Shown: in pieces, positions 1-7,601 of the stretch
How the letters are laid out: every line of letters starts with the position of its first letter
Position numbering within the stretch: the first letter of the stretch is position 1
From: Clostridiaceae bacterium
Lineage (GTDB): Bacteria; Bacillota; Clostridia; Saccharofermentanales; UBA5734
Assembly: GCA_012522285.1 (NCBI GenBank)
Contig: JAAYKS010000080.1
Coordinates: forward strand, 1-17,282
Direction: 5' to 3'
DNA length: 17,282 bases
The notes under the pieces: model-generated
Told to the model about the DNA's origin: nothing
Database searches by the model: none
The model's input: only the letters and a program-made list of their open reading frames with translations
Position numbers and translations under genes: made by a program

Positions 1-222
1 ATGCTCAACCTGATCCAGCCTCTCCCGCTGCTGGAAAAAGCCTATCCGTTTTTTGAAAAGACCACGGCGCAGATGCACTTCCCCTTCGGGGAGCAGCCCC
101 ACACGTCCGGGTGGCCCGGACCGGGGCCGGACACTCATGTCGTGCTGACTGAACGTGCCTCTGACCGCGATACCGCATTGCGGGTGCTGGAACGCATGCG
201 CCGGTCGGGAGGAAGCCTGTGA
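1..222 (+). CDS. C-terminal part of an unrecognised protein (probably truncated by the window edge)
   Basis: An open frame runs from the first base to a TGA at 220-222. Base 1 happens to be ATG, but no ribosome binding site can be seen, so the true start is probably outside the window. The visible 73 residues are Pro/Gly-rich in the middle (around residues 35-45) and end in a basic amphipathic helix. There is no signal peptide, membrane segment or motif that I recognise. The TGA overlaps the GTG start of the following phosphatase (GTGA), so the two are translationally coupled and probably functionally linked. Its role is unknown. That the frame is coding is supported mainly by this overlap and by the upstream position of the GGGAGG site used by the next gene. 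Confidence 0.55.
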   Translation: MLNLIQPLPLLEKAYPFFEKTTAQMHFPFGEQPHTSGWPGPGPDTHVVLTERASDRDTALRVLERMRRSGGSL

Positions 223-980
223 TTCCCGGTCCGGACGGGAAACGCCGTCCCCTTATCCGACTGCCACTCCAGTCTTATCACAACGTCCGTGACATCGGCG
301 GGTATGCCGGCACGGGCGGTCGCGCGGTGTCTTTCGGGCACTTTTTCCGCGCTTCCGAGCCCTGTAATCTATCTTCTGAGGATGTCCAAACCCTGATCGA
401 CCTCCCGGTCCGCACCTTTGTCGATCTGCGATCGGAAATGGAAATACGTTTGCGCCCCAGTGCTTTCCAGGATCTGCCCGGGGTAAGGTATGTGAACTTC
501 TCTCTTCTCAAACCGCCGGCGAGCGCGACAAATGGAGTTGAGGATTTTGTACGTGACCTTGCCTCCCTCACCCTCGGTGAAGTCTACATCCACATGCTGG
601 AGAATGCAGGCCGCGAAATCGCAGGTGTGCTCCGTTCCATGGCGGAAGAGACGGAAGGCGCCTGTCTGTACCACTGTACACACGGCAAGGACCGGACCGG
701 GCTGATCACCATGCTGCTGTACCGGCTCGCAGGGGTCGCGGATGAAGATATCATCGCGAGCTATCAGGTGAGTTTTTCCTATCTCCGCCCGCTCATCGAC
801 CCTTTGCTGGCCAAGTCGGCGGAAAACAGCCGCCATCTGCTGTTCAGCGATGCCGAGAACATGGAGATGCTGTTGCGGCATTTTGACAAAACCCGGGCCG
901 GTATCATCCCTTATCTGCGGGAGATCGGGCTCGATGACGCAAGTATCCGGATCCTTCGCGATCGGCTGCTCGGAGACTGA
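219..980 (+). CDS. Tyrosine-protein phosphatase, Y_phosphatase3/LipA-like family
   Basis: The 253-residue protein carries the cysteine phosphatase signature C-x5-R as HCTHGKDRTG, with nucleophile Cys153 and Arg159. It also has the N-terminal block typical of this family (HNVRDIGGY at 21-29, then FxRAS near 43-46), and a likely general-acid segment around Asp69 (FVDLRSEME). Members hydrolyse phosphotyrosine, and some act on phosphoinositides or phosphoserine; the substrate cannot be deduced here. There is no signal peptide, so it should be cytosolic. The start is GTG at 219, overlapping the previous stop as GTGA and preceded by GGGAGG at about 208-213. The gene is the last of a rightward unit and is followed by a strong terminator. 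Length is normal for the family. The family call is firm; the physiological role is open. Confidence 0.9.
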   Translation: MIPGPDGKRRPLIRLPLQSYHNVRDIGGYAGTGGRAVSFGHFFRASEPCNLSSEDVQTLIDLPVRTFVDLRSEMEIRLRPSAFQDLPGVRYVNFSLLKPPASATNGVEDFVRDLASLTLGEVYIHMLENAGREIAGVLRSMAEETEGACLYHCTHGKDRTGLITMLLYRLAGVADEDIIASYQVSFSYLRPLIDPLLAKSAENSRHLLFSDAENMEMLLRHFDKTRAGIIPYLREIGLDDASIRILRDRLLGD

Positions 981-1000
981 AAGACCTCTTGCGTATGCTA

Positions 1001-1044
1001 AAAAAGACCTGCGGTATTCTCTTTGCAGAGCCGCAGGTCTTTTT
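1001..1044. terminator. Bidirectional intrinsic terminator between convergent genes
   Basis: A perfect 14-bp inverted repeat lies at 1001-1014 and 1031-1044 with a 16-nt loop. The arms begin with five A's and end with five T's around a G+C-rich core (GACCTGCGG/CCGCAGGTC). A U-tract therefore follows the stem on either strand. It lies between the stop codons of the phosphatase (980) and the ABC half-transporter (1069), as expected for a shared rho-independent terminator. Confidence 0.92.
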
Positions 1045-1068
1045 GAATGTCCGGGTATGGGTATGCCG

Positions 1069-2991
1069 TCAGGGCAGAAAGCCTGCTGCCGTCCCAGTCG
1101 CAGCATAGGCAGCGTGGTGGAGTGCTGCATAGAATCCGTCTTTTGCCAACAGTTCTTCGTGTGTCCCCTGCTCGACCAGCACCGCTTTGTCCATGACAAA
1201 AATGCGGTCACATTTGCGGATCGTGGACAGCCGGTGCGCAATGATGATGGTCGTCCTCCCGGCAGACACATTGGCGATCGATTCCTGGATATGCTGTTCG
1301 GTTTCGGTGTCAATATTCGCGGTCGCCTCATCCAGGATGAAGAGCGCCGGATCGTGGGCGATGGCACGCGCAAAAGACAACAACTGCCGTTGCCCGGCAG
1401 AGAACGTACTTCCCCGCTCCGTCACCGGTTCGAGCATCCCGTTCGGGAGCCGCTCGATGAAACTGTCCGCACGGGCCAGTGACAACGCCTCTACAATCTC
1501 ATCATTTGTGATCTCCCTGTCATTGAGCCGGATGTTCTCCGAGATGGTGCCCGAAAACAGGAACACATCCTGCAGTACCACCGCGATCCACTTGCGCAAA
1601 TCGGACAGACGGATGGTGCGAATGTCCTTACCGTCCAGCAGGATCTCCCCCTGCTGGATTTCGTAAAACCGTGCCATCAACGAAATGATGGTGGTCTTGC
1701 CCGCCCCGGTGGCGCCGACAAACGCAGCGCTCATTCCCGGCTCGATGGTAAACGACACATCCTTGAGCACCCAATCTTCTTCGTTGTAGGCGAACCAGAC
1801 ATGACGGAACTCCACGCGACCTTCCGGACGCTCCACCGAATCGCCCTCTTCCATCACTTCCTGATCCACTTGGTCGTCGAGCAGTTCAAAGATCCGCTCG
1901 ACCGAAACCGTCGCGGATTGTACGGTGGCGTACTGTTCAGACAGGTCGTTGATCGGTTCGAAGAACTGACGGATGTAGTTCGTAAAGGCGTACAGGACAC
2001 CTACCTGGAGCAAATTGTCCGCAATCCGTCCGACAGCGAACCAGATCACGAGCGCGATCGCCATGGAGTTGATGACTTCCATCACGGGACGCAGGAGACT
2101 GTTCATCCGAATCTGGGTCAGTGTTGCCTTGAAGTAGGCGACATTGAGGAGGTCAAATTCCTTGAGCTTCTGGGTTTCGCGCCGAAACAGCTGTACCAGG
2201 CGCATACCCGATATATTCTCGGCAAAAAACCCGTTGATCGATCCGATCAGCCGTTTCACGATCACGAAATTCTTGCGAAGCCGGCTGCGAACAAACGCCG
2301 TCACCAGCGCGATGGCGGGTACTGCGATAAACGAAATCAGGGCAAGTCGCCAGTTCATGATCAACATTGTCGCGGTGATCCCGATCAGCAAGAAGACATC
2401 CTTGAACAGGTTCACCATGAAATCCGCAAACAACTCGTTGAGGGTTTCGACGTCGTTGGTCGCGCGGGTGATGAGTCGACCGGACGAAAAATGGTCGAGT
2501 TTGCGCATCGGCATGTGCAGGATGTGGCGAAACACGTCCCGACGGATGTTCATCAGGATGCTTTGACCCATGCGGTTGACCATCAGTGCCTGACCGATAT
2601 TGGTCAGTGATCCGATCGTGATGATACCGAGGTAAGCGATGCCGAACCAGAAGATCGAGTAGAATCCGCTGTCGGGCCTGCCGGTCATCAAAAAGTCGTC
2701 AATAACGATCGACAGGATATAAGGTTTCACCAGTTCGGAGGCGTTGACGATCAACACCAGCAGGCAACTGGCCACCAGGGCGGGAATCTGCGGAACCAAA
2801 TAAGGTTTCAACCGCAACAGTGCCTTGAATTTTTTACGTTTCTTTCCGTCTTTCCCACCCGCCTGCGCGGTGAGGATTGTGTCTTCACGGATGTTTTTCT
2901 CGAGTGCTGCACGTTCCCGTTCCCGGATCGCCTCTGCTTCAAGACGTCTGCGGTTGCGCGTTTCTTTTCGATCCAGTCGTTTGTCCTCCAT
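1069..2991 (-). CDS. ABC exporter half-transporter, BmrD/YheH-type subunit with intact Walker B and degenerate signature
   Basis: This 640-residue membrane ATPase fuses six transmembrane helices (about 65-345) to a nucleotide-binding domain (about 390-625). Walker A is GATGAGKT (426-433), the Q-loop is Gln474, Walker B is FILDE with catalytic Glu555, and the H-loop is His586. The signature is FSAGQ (530-534) instead of LSGGQ. This is the pattern of the partner that supplies the catalytic Glu in asymmetric heterodimers such as BmrCD, LmrCD and TM287/288. The first 55 residues are a highly charged, probably helical extension (many R/E/K). The ATG overlaps the upstream gene's stop by one base (TAATG) and sits behind GAGAGGAGG, so the two subunits are made together. 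The likely function is ATP-driven drug or lipid export; the substrate is unknown. Confidence 0.93.
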   Translation of the reverse strand: MEDKRLDRKETRNRRRLEAEAIRERERAALEKNIREDTILTAQAGGKDGKKRKKFKALLRLKPYLVPQIPALVASCLLVLIVNASELVKPYILSIVIDDFLMTGRPDSGFYSIFWFGIAYLGIITIGSLTNIGQALMVNRMGQSILMNIRRDVFRHILHMPMRKLDHFSSGRLITRATNDVETLNELFADFMVNLFKDVFLLIGITATMLIMNWRLALISFIAVPAIALVTAFVRSRLRKNFVIVKRLIGSINGFFAENISGMRLVQLFRRETQKLKEFDLLNVAYFKATLTQIRMNSLLRPVMEVINSMAIALVIWFAVGRIADNLLQVGVLYAFTNYIRQFFEPINDLSEQYATVQSATVSVERIFELLDDQVDQEVMEEGDSVERPEGRVEFRHVWFAYNEEDWVLKDVSFTIEPGMSAAFVGATGAGKTTIISLMARFYEIQQGEILLDGKDIRTIRLSDLRKWIAVVLQDVFLFSGTISENIRLNDREITNDEIVEALSLARADSFIERLPNGMLEPVTERGSTFSAGQRQLLSFARAIAHDPALFILDEATANIDTETEQHIQESIANVSAGRTTIIIAHRLSTIRKCDRIFVMDKAVLVEQGTHEELLAKDGFYAALHHAAYAATGTAAGFLP

Positions 2992-4730
2992 TAGGATTCC
3001 TCCTCTCCGCTGTCGGCCTGACTGGCCGCGGTCTGGGCATAAAAGCCTCCGGCGGCCGCCAGTTCGGCGTGTGTGCCCCGTTCGACGATGCGTCCCTGAT
3101 CCAGGACAACAATCTCGTCGCAGGCCATAACGGCACTGATGCGGTGGGAGATGATGATGGAGGACTGTCCGGACTTTCTGCGCAGATGCAGATTGGAAAG
3201 GATGGATTCTTCGGTGCGGGTGTCGACCGCGGACAGCGCGTCGTCCAGCATCAGCAACGGAGTGTCCCGGATGAGGGAACGCGCGATCGCGATGCGCTGT
3301 TTTTGTCCGCCCGACAGACTCATGCCGCGTTCTCCGACCTGGGTGTCATACCTGGCCGGGAACGCCTCAATGTTGTCCGCCACACAGGCCAGTCTGGCGG
3401 CTTCCTCAATTTGCTCCTGTGTGAAGCGATCGTCGAAAAAGCGGATGTTGTCTGCCACCGTTGCAGAAAACAGGAAATTGTCCTGTGGAACAGCTGCGAT
3501 GGCGGTGCGCAGCGTCTCCAGGTCAAACCGGTTGATGTCCCATCCTCCAAAAAAGATGGTCCCGTCCGGTGCGTTGTACATTTTGGACAGCAGCAGTGCG
3601 AGGGTGGTCTTTCCGCTGCCGGTCCGGCCGACGACGCCCAGCGACCGCCCGGGCGACAACCGGATGTCGATGTCCTCAAGCGCCGGGTTCTCGGTTCCCG
3701 GATAACGGAAGGTCAGCCCCTTGATCTCCAGCCCCTGTCCCATCGCTTCGGCCGGTGCGTCTCCGGTTCCGTCGACCACCGCAGGCGGGATCTGCAGGAT
3801 GCTGTTGTAACGTTTGAGCGAAGCCAGACCGCGCTGGATCAAGGTGATGATCCGGGCGATCGACTGGACCGGCATGATGATCAAGGTGAGATAACCGTTG
3901 AACGCGACAAAGTCGCCGACCGAAATCACTCCGTCGCGCACCAACCCGCCGCCGTAGATCAAGCTGATGGTAAAGCTGATGCCGAACAACAGAAGCACCA
4001 GCGGGCGCATCGAAGCGGATACCTTGACCATGTCGAGGTTGACCTTGCGGGATCGCCGGTTGAGTGTCTCAAACCGTTCCGCTTCTTCCTCCTCCTGTGC
4101 ATAAGCCTTGATGACACGGATGCCGGAGATGTCTTCCTGGACCCGGTCCGAGCCCGCCGCAAATGTTTCCTGGACCCTGCGAAAACGGCGCTGTACCAAA
4201 CGGCCCATAATCACGACCAGCACCACGACAAGCGGAATCGGAAGGAGCGCGAACAGGGTGAGGCGGGGATGCACGCCGCCAGACATCCCCGCCACCGATA
4301 GGACGGCGGTGGTGATGCCCGATACGCCGAGCGCCAGGCTGGGTCCGAACGTCATGCGGATCGCGTTGATGTCATTGATGGCGTAGGCCATGAGATCCCC
4401 GGTCTTCTGATGATTGAAAAACTGGGGAGGCTGGGTTTGGAGGTGCCGGAACAACCGCCGACGCAAGTAGCTCTCCATGTTGCGGGAGTTGCCCATGATG
4501 ATATAGCGCCAGACAAATCGCGTGACCAGTGTCAGGCAGGCGATGAGCAGCAGCATCAGCAGGCCGTTTCGGATGGCCCGCCCATCCGAAGGCCCGCTTT
4601 CAAGCACATCGAAGATATTGCCCAGTACACGTGGCTGCAAGGTGTTGATATACGAGCTGGCGACCAGAAACAACAAACCGGGGAGGTAGATCCATCCGTA
4701 TTTCCGGAAAAAGTCCTTCAGTTCCCGCAT
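2991..4730 (-). CDS. ABC exporter half-transporter, BmrC/YheI-type subunit with degenerate Walker B
   Basis: The 579-residue protein has an N-terminal six-helix exporter domain (about 12-310) and an ATPase domain (about 333-565). Walker A is GRTGSGKT (368-375), the Q-loop is Gln416, the signature is a canonical LSGGQ (472-476) and the H-loop is His529. Walker B reads LLMLDD, so Asp497 replaces the catalytic Glu. In heterodimeric exporters this marks the subunit whose own ATP site is degenerate but whose signature completes the consensus site of its partner. The downstream gene has exactly the complementary changes. The start codon lies 3 nt after the stop of the serine hydrolase gene, with a modest GGGAG upstream, so it belongs to the same leftward operon. 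Confidence 0.93.
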   Translation of the reverse strand: MRELKDFFRKYGWIYLPGLLFLVASSYINTLQPRVLGNIFDVLESGPSDGRAIRNGLLMLLLIACLTLVTRFVWRYIIMGNSRNMESYLRRRLFRHLQTQPPQFFNHQKTGDLMAYAINDINAIRMTFGPSLALGVSGITTAVLSVAGMSGGVHPRLTLFALLPIPLVVVLVVIMGRLVQRRFRRVQETFAAGSDRVQEDISGIRVIKAYAQEEEEAERFETLNRRSRKVNLDMVKVSASMRPLVLLLFGISFTISLIYGGGLVRDGVISVGDFVAFNGYLTLIIMPVQSIARIITLIQRGLASLKRYNSILQIPPAVVDGTGDAPAEAMGQGLEIKGLTFRYPGTENPALEDIDIRLSPGRSLGVVGRTGSGKTTLALLLSKMYNAPDGTIFFGGWDINRFDLETLRTAIAAVPQDNFLFSATVADNIRFFDDRFTQEQIEEAARLACVADNIEAFPARYDTQVGERGMSLSGGQKQRIAIARSLIRDTPLLMLDDALSAVDTRTEESILSNLHLRRKSGQSSIIISHRISAVMACDEIVVLDQGRIVERGTHAELAAAGGFYAQTAASQADSGEEES

Positions 4731-4733
4731 GGC

Positions 4734-6221
4734 TTAGACTCCCGTCCGGGCGGCAGCCGTGAACTCCAGCGGCGGCGGATTGGTCAGTCCGTCCGTGTTG
4801 GGCGTGGATTCGATACGGATCCGCACCCGGTCCCCGTCCGGGCGCATGACCATTTTGCGGTGAGCCACGTTCAAGATCGACCTCATATCGACCACAAACG
4901 CACCGTCTTCGGTCCAGGCACCTGTTGCCAGCACCGGGAACGTGTGTCCCGCGTACATATAGGGATTTTCAACCGGATTGCCATCCATCCCCAGCAGCAG
5001 CCGACCATTGTTTCCTTCTTCTTCATATTCCATTGTCGCCCGGTTTCCCGAAAAGACGATCCGCGTGCAGGCAACCCCCGCACCGGAGGGTGCGCCACGC
5101 TGCAGCGAGAAACGGAACGTGTTCTTTGGCCAAACCCACTCCACACCCTCCAGCCGGGATTCTCCGGCCGGATCGCGTCGCGCCGGCGTCCAGGCGAGAC
5201 GAAGCCGGGACAGACGGTCGCGCAACCGGCCGGCAGCCGCCGGATCTTCGGGCAGCGGAGCGTCCGTCATCGATGGAAGCACGATGTCCCAAAACCCTTC
5301 GGTGATCCCGGCGGTGTCCCAGGAAGAGGATGTGATCGCGGCCACTGCGTCTTTGGTCGGCATGACGATTCCGAACTGGCCGTTGGCACCCGCAAACCGG
5401 TAGACGTCGGGCGGAATGCAACGCCAGATGTGGTAACCGAAGCCACTCGTGTGGTCGCCGTCGCCGGCCGGGTGGTTCGCGGTCGAAACCTGCCAGGTGG
5501 AAGCCTCGTCGATCCAGGCTTCCGGGATCAGCTGGACACCGTCGTGACGGCCTTTTTGCAGATAGAGTTGCGCCATCCGCGCGATGTCTTCCGTGCGGAT
5601 GTACATGCCTCCGCCGCCATTCTCGATGCCGCGGGGGCAGGTCAGACAGAACACTTCGCCGATCCCGATCGGATCCAGCACGCGAGGACGCAGATAGTCC
5701 AGTAGATTCATCCCGGTCTTTTCATACACCAGAACAGTCAGCATGTAGGATGCCAGGGAATTGTAGAGATAGTGGGTTCCCGGGTCCCGAACCACCGGAT
5801 GCGCCAGAAACGCACGTGTAAAATTCTCCGACCCGACCGGCATGGGTTCGGTCTCGTGCCCGCAGGTCATCGTGAGCAGATGCCACAGGTCCATTTTCAG
5901 CAGGTTTTCCGAGGGATGATCGGGCATGTCCAAGGGGAACAGATCCGCCACCCGGTCGTGCAGACCGATGCGCCCCTCATGGATCATGAGGCCGATGGCG
6001 GTCGAGGTGAAACTCTTGGTCAGCGAATGGGCGGCGTGCACGAGATCGGGTGCGTAGGGAGCCCACCAGCCGGCCGCGGCCAGCTTGCCGTGGCGGAGGA
6101 TCATCAGGCTGTTGATTGCGAGGTTTTTGTCGCGCACGTGATCGAGATAGCGCTCGATGGCCGTGCTCGGAATCCCGAGAGATTCCGGGCTTGCCTCGGG
6201 GAACGTGATGGGGTTTGACAT
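4734..6221 (-). CDS. Serine hydrolase, beta-lactamase/class C-like (PF00144-type) family
   Basis: The 495-residue protein has the active-site S-x-x-K tetrad as SLTK (Ser66, Lys69), a second-motif Tyr in YNS (153-155), and a Gly-rich third-motif region GANGQFG (278-284). These are typical of the beta-lactamase/penicillin-binding-protein-like esterase and peptidase superfamily. The catalytic domain covers about 10-320; a further 170 or so residues look beta-rich and may be a lipocalin-like tail. I prefer the ATG at 6221 because AGGAAGG precedes it at good spacing; an upstream in-frame ATG at 6257 lies too close to the promoter and lacks such a site. No signal peptide or lipobox is seen, so the enzyme is predicted to be cytosolic, which argues against a periplasmic beta-lactamase role. 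It is the first gene of an operon with the ABC exporter. Confidence 0.88.
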   Translation of the reverse strand: MSNPITFPEASPESLGIPSTAIERYLDHVRDKNLAINSLMILRHGKLAAAGWWAPYAPDLVHAAHSLTKSFTSTAIGLMIHEGRIGLHDRVADLFPLDMPDHPSENLLKMDLWHLLTMTCGHETEPMPVGSENFTRAFLAHPVVRDPGTHYLYNSLASYMLTVLVYEKTGMNLLDYLRPRVLDPIGIGEVFCLTCPRGIENGGGGMYIRTEDIARMAQLYLQKGRHDGVQLIPEAWIDEASTWQVSTANHPAGDGDHTSGFGYHIWRCIPPDVYRFAGANGQFGIVMPTKDAVAAITSSSWDTAGITEGFWDIVLPSMTDAPLPEDPAAAGRLRDRLSRLRLAWTPARRDPAGESRLEGVEWVWPKNTFRFSLQRGAPSGAGVACTRIVFSGNRATMEYEEEGNNGRLLLGMDGNPVENPYMYAGHTFPVLATGAWTEDGAFVVDMRSILNVAHRKMVMRPDGDRVRIRIESTPNTDGLTNPPPLEFTAAARTGV

Positions 6222-6262
6222 GTGAATACCTTCCTGACACGCTTTATTTTTGAACATCCACT

Positions 6263-6291
6263 ATTATACACTAGCCCCGGCGGGGTGTAAG
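6263..6291 (-). promoter_or_regulatory. Sigma-A-type promoter of the hydrolase-ABC exporter operon
   Basis: Read leftward, CTTACA (6291-6286; 4 of 6 matches to TTGACA) is followed by a 17-nt spacer and a perfect TATAAT (6268-6263). Transcription would start near 6256, leaving a leader of about 35 nt before the ATG at 6221. The spacer holds a small CCCC-GGC-GGGG inverted repeat (6275-6285) that could be an operator; this last point is speculation. Confidence 0.72.
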
Positions 6292-6312
6292 AAAATCCCC
6301 AACGTGTATAAT
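6285..6312 (+). promoter_or_regulatory. Promoter of the MFS-HAD-peptidase operon (strong -10, weak -35)
   Basis: A perfect TATAAT lies at 6307-6312. The best -35 candidate is GTGTAA at 6285-6290 (3 of 6 matches, 16-nt spacer), which overlaps the -35 of the divergent promoter. Transcription would begin near 6319 and give a leader of about 48 nt before the GTG at 6367. The weak -35 suggests that an activator may be needed. Confidence 0.55.
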
Positions 6313-6353
6313 CGATCTAGCATGCGTCGGAACCTTCCGGCGACGACTTGGAC

Positions 6354-6358
6354 GGAGG
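6354..6358 (+). promoter_or_regulatory. Ribosome binding site that fixes the MFS start
   Basis: GGAGG lies 8 nt before GTG 6367. The in-frame ATGs at 6250 and 6322 have no such site. The first lies upstream of the -10 box and the second at the predicted transcription start, so GTG 6367 is the most likely initiation codon. Confidence 0.75.
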
Positions 6359-6366
6359 ATCCCGAT

Positions 6367-7596
6367 GTGAGTAACCTACCCGGATCAACCGCTGTTCACG
6401 GATCCGACCGGCTTGCCCTGCCGGGCGTGTTGCGCGACCGCCGGCTGTTCCAGCTATTGACTTTTTTCTTCTGGTTTTCGCTCTACGTGTATTCCCCTTT
6501 TCTCGCCACCTATGGTGCGGGCATGGGAATCCCGGACGGGTTTTTGGGAGTCATTCTCGGCTCGTACGGATTTACACAGCTGGTGTTGCGCCTTCCGATC
6601 GGGATCGGATCGGATCGGATCCGCAAGCGCAGACCTTTTGTCGTGGCCGGCTGCTTCCTGGGCTTTGCGAGCGCGCTCGGGATGGGTCTGTTCGCCACCC
6701 CCTGGGGCTACTTCACTTTCCGCGCGCTCTCCGGTGTCGCGGCGTCCTGTTGGGTCGTTTATACCGTGTTGTATGCGAGCTATTATGAAAGCCGCGACGC
6801 GGCCAAGGTCATGGGCTCGATCACCCTGTTCAACAACAGCGGCATTCTGGCCGCCATCCTCGCGGGTATGGTGCTCGCCCAGTTTCTCAGTGAACAAGCC
6901 ACCTTTTTCGTGGCGGCGGGCGGCGGCCTGGTAGCGCTTCTGCTCAGCCTTCGCGTGGTCGAAAGCCGGCCGACCACGGTGACCCCCATCCGGCCCCGGG
7001 ACATTCTGAAGGTGCTGCGGGACCGCAATCTCTTGATTGTCTCCCTGCTGGCCGCCATCGGTCAGATCATGGTGTTCGGCACCATCTACGGCTTTACACC
7101 CGCCTTTGCGCAGGAAAAACTCGGCGCGGCCAAATGGCAACTCGGTCTACTGACGGCAGGTTCCACGGTCGCGATGATCGCCGCGTCCTATCTGGTGTCC
7201 CGATTTGCACACAAGCTAAAACTCCGGCGCACGCTCGTTCTGTCGATGGTGCTGGTCGCCATCTCCTGTATGCTGGTGCCCTTGTGCCCTTCGATCGCCT
7301 GGTTGTTTGTCGTACAGGTGTTCGCGGGCTTTGGGCGTAGCGTTACGATGGCGCTGTGCATGGGACAAAGCATCCTGACGGTGCCCGATGCTTACCGGTC
7401 CACCGCGATGGGAACCTTCCAGGCGGTGTATGCCGCCGGGATCGTGCTGGGGCCCACGATTATCGGATTTATCGGTCAGGCGGCCGGGCGGGAACGTGGA
7501 TTCCTGGTCGTCGGCCTGATCGGACTGGCCGGATCCCTGCTGGGCTTCCTGCTGCCCGCACCGCATATGTCCGACACACAGGCGAAGGAGGCGTAA
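6367..7596 (+). CDS. Major facilitator superfamily transporter
   Basis: The 409-residue integral membrane protein has about 12 predicted transmembrane helices. The MFS motif A is seen in the loop between helices 2 and 3 as GIGSDRIRKRR (residues 79-89), and the central cytoplasmic loop lies around 205-220. Helix content and length fit MFS_1 drug/metabolite permeases; the substrate cannot be assigned. Starting at GTG 6367 removes an unlikely hydrophilic extension of 39 residues. Four tandem GGATC pentamers encode part of motif A (see the repeat entry). The gene is first in a rightward operon: the HAD phosphatase begins 5 nt after its stop. It is divergent from the ABC exporter operon and shares the same control region. 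Confidence 0.9.
   Translation: MSNLPGSTAVHGSDRLALPGVLRDRRLFQLLTFFFWFSLYVYSPFLATYGAGMGIPDGFLGVILGSYGFTQLVLRLPIGIGSDRIRKRRPFVVAGCFLGFASALGMGLFATPWGYFTFRALSGVAASCWVVYTVLYASYYESRDAAKVMGSITLFNNSGILAAILAGMVLAQFLSEQATFFVAAGGGLVALLLSLRVVESRPTTVTPIRPRDILKVLRDRNLLIVSLLAAIGQIMVFGTIYGFTPAFAQEKLGAAKWQLGLLTAGSTVAMIAASYLVSRFAHKLKLRRTLVLSMVLVAISCMLVPLCPSIAWLFVVQVFAGFGRSVTMALCMGQSILTVPDAYRSTAMGTFQAVYAAGIVLGPTIIGFIGQAAGRERGFLVVGLIGLAGSLLGFLLPAPHMSDTQAKEA
6602..6621 (+). repeat. Four tandem GGATC pentamers inside the MFS gene
   Basis: The pentamer GGATC is repeated four times without interruption in the codons for motif A. An additional GATC precedes it at 6597-6600. A unit of five is not a multiple of three, so loss or gain of one copy would shift the reading frame near residue 80. 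Four copies is a short tract. Confidence 0.9.
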
Positions 7597-7601
7597 GCGA
7601 G

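Noticed and set aside
2877..4301. 474-codon open frame on the plus strand, opposite the ABC half-transporter genes
   Set aside because: The two leftward genes beneath it have complete Walker, signature and H-loop motifs. The plus-strand translation is low in hydrophobic order and rich in Asp/Gln/Arg/His, as expected of an antisense shadow in G+C-rich DNA. It has no ribosome binding site.
4410..5705. 431-codon open frame on the plus strand, opposite the serine hydrolase and ABC genes
   Set aside because: It crosses the junction between two real genes on the other strand, shows no recognisable domain and has a shadow-like composition.
4734..6221. Secreted beta-lactamase or resistance gene
   Set aside because: The S-x-x-K motif is shared with esterases and peptidases of the same fold. 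There is no signal peptide, the third motif is not a KTG, and the protein is far longer than a true beta-lactamase.
6250..6366. Longer MFS product starting at ATG 6250 or 6322
   Set aside because: ATG 6250 is upstream of the -10 box, and ATG 6322 lies at the predicted transcription start. The added residues are not helical or conserved-looking. GTG 6367 has GGAGG at 8 nt.
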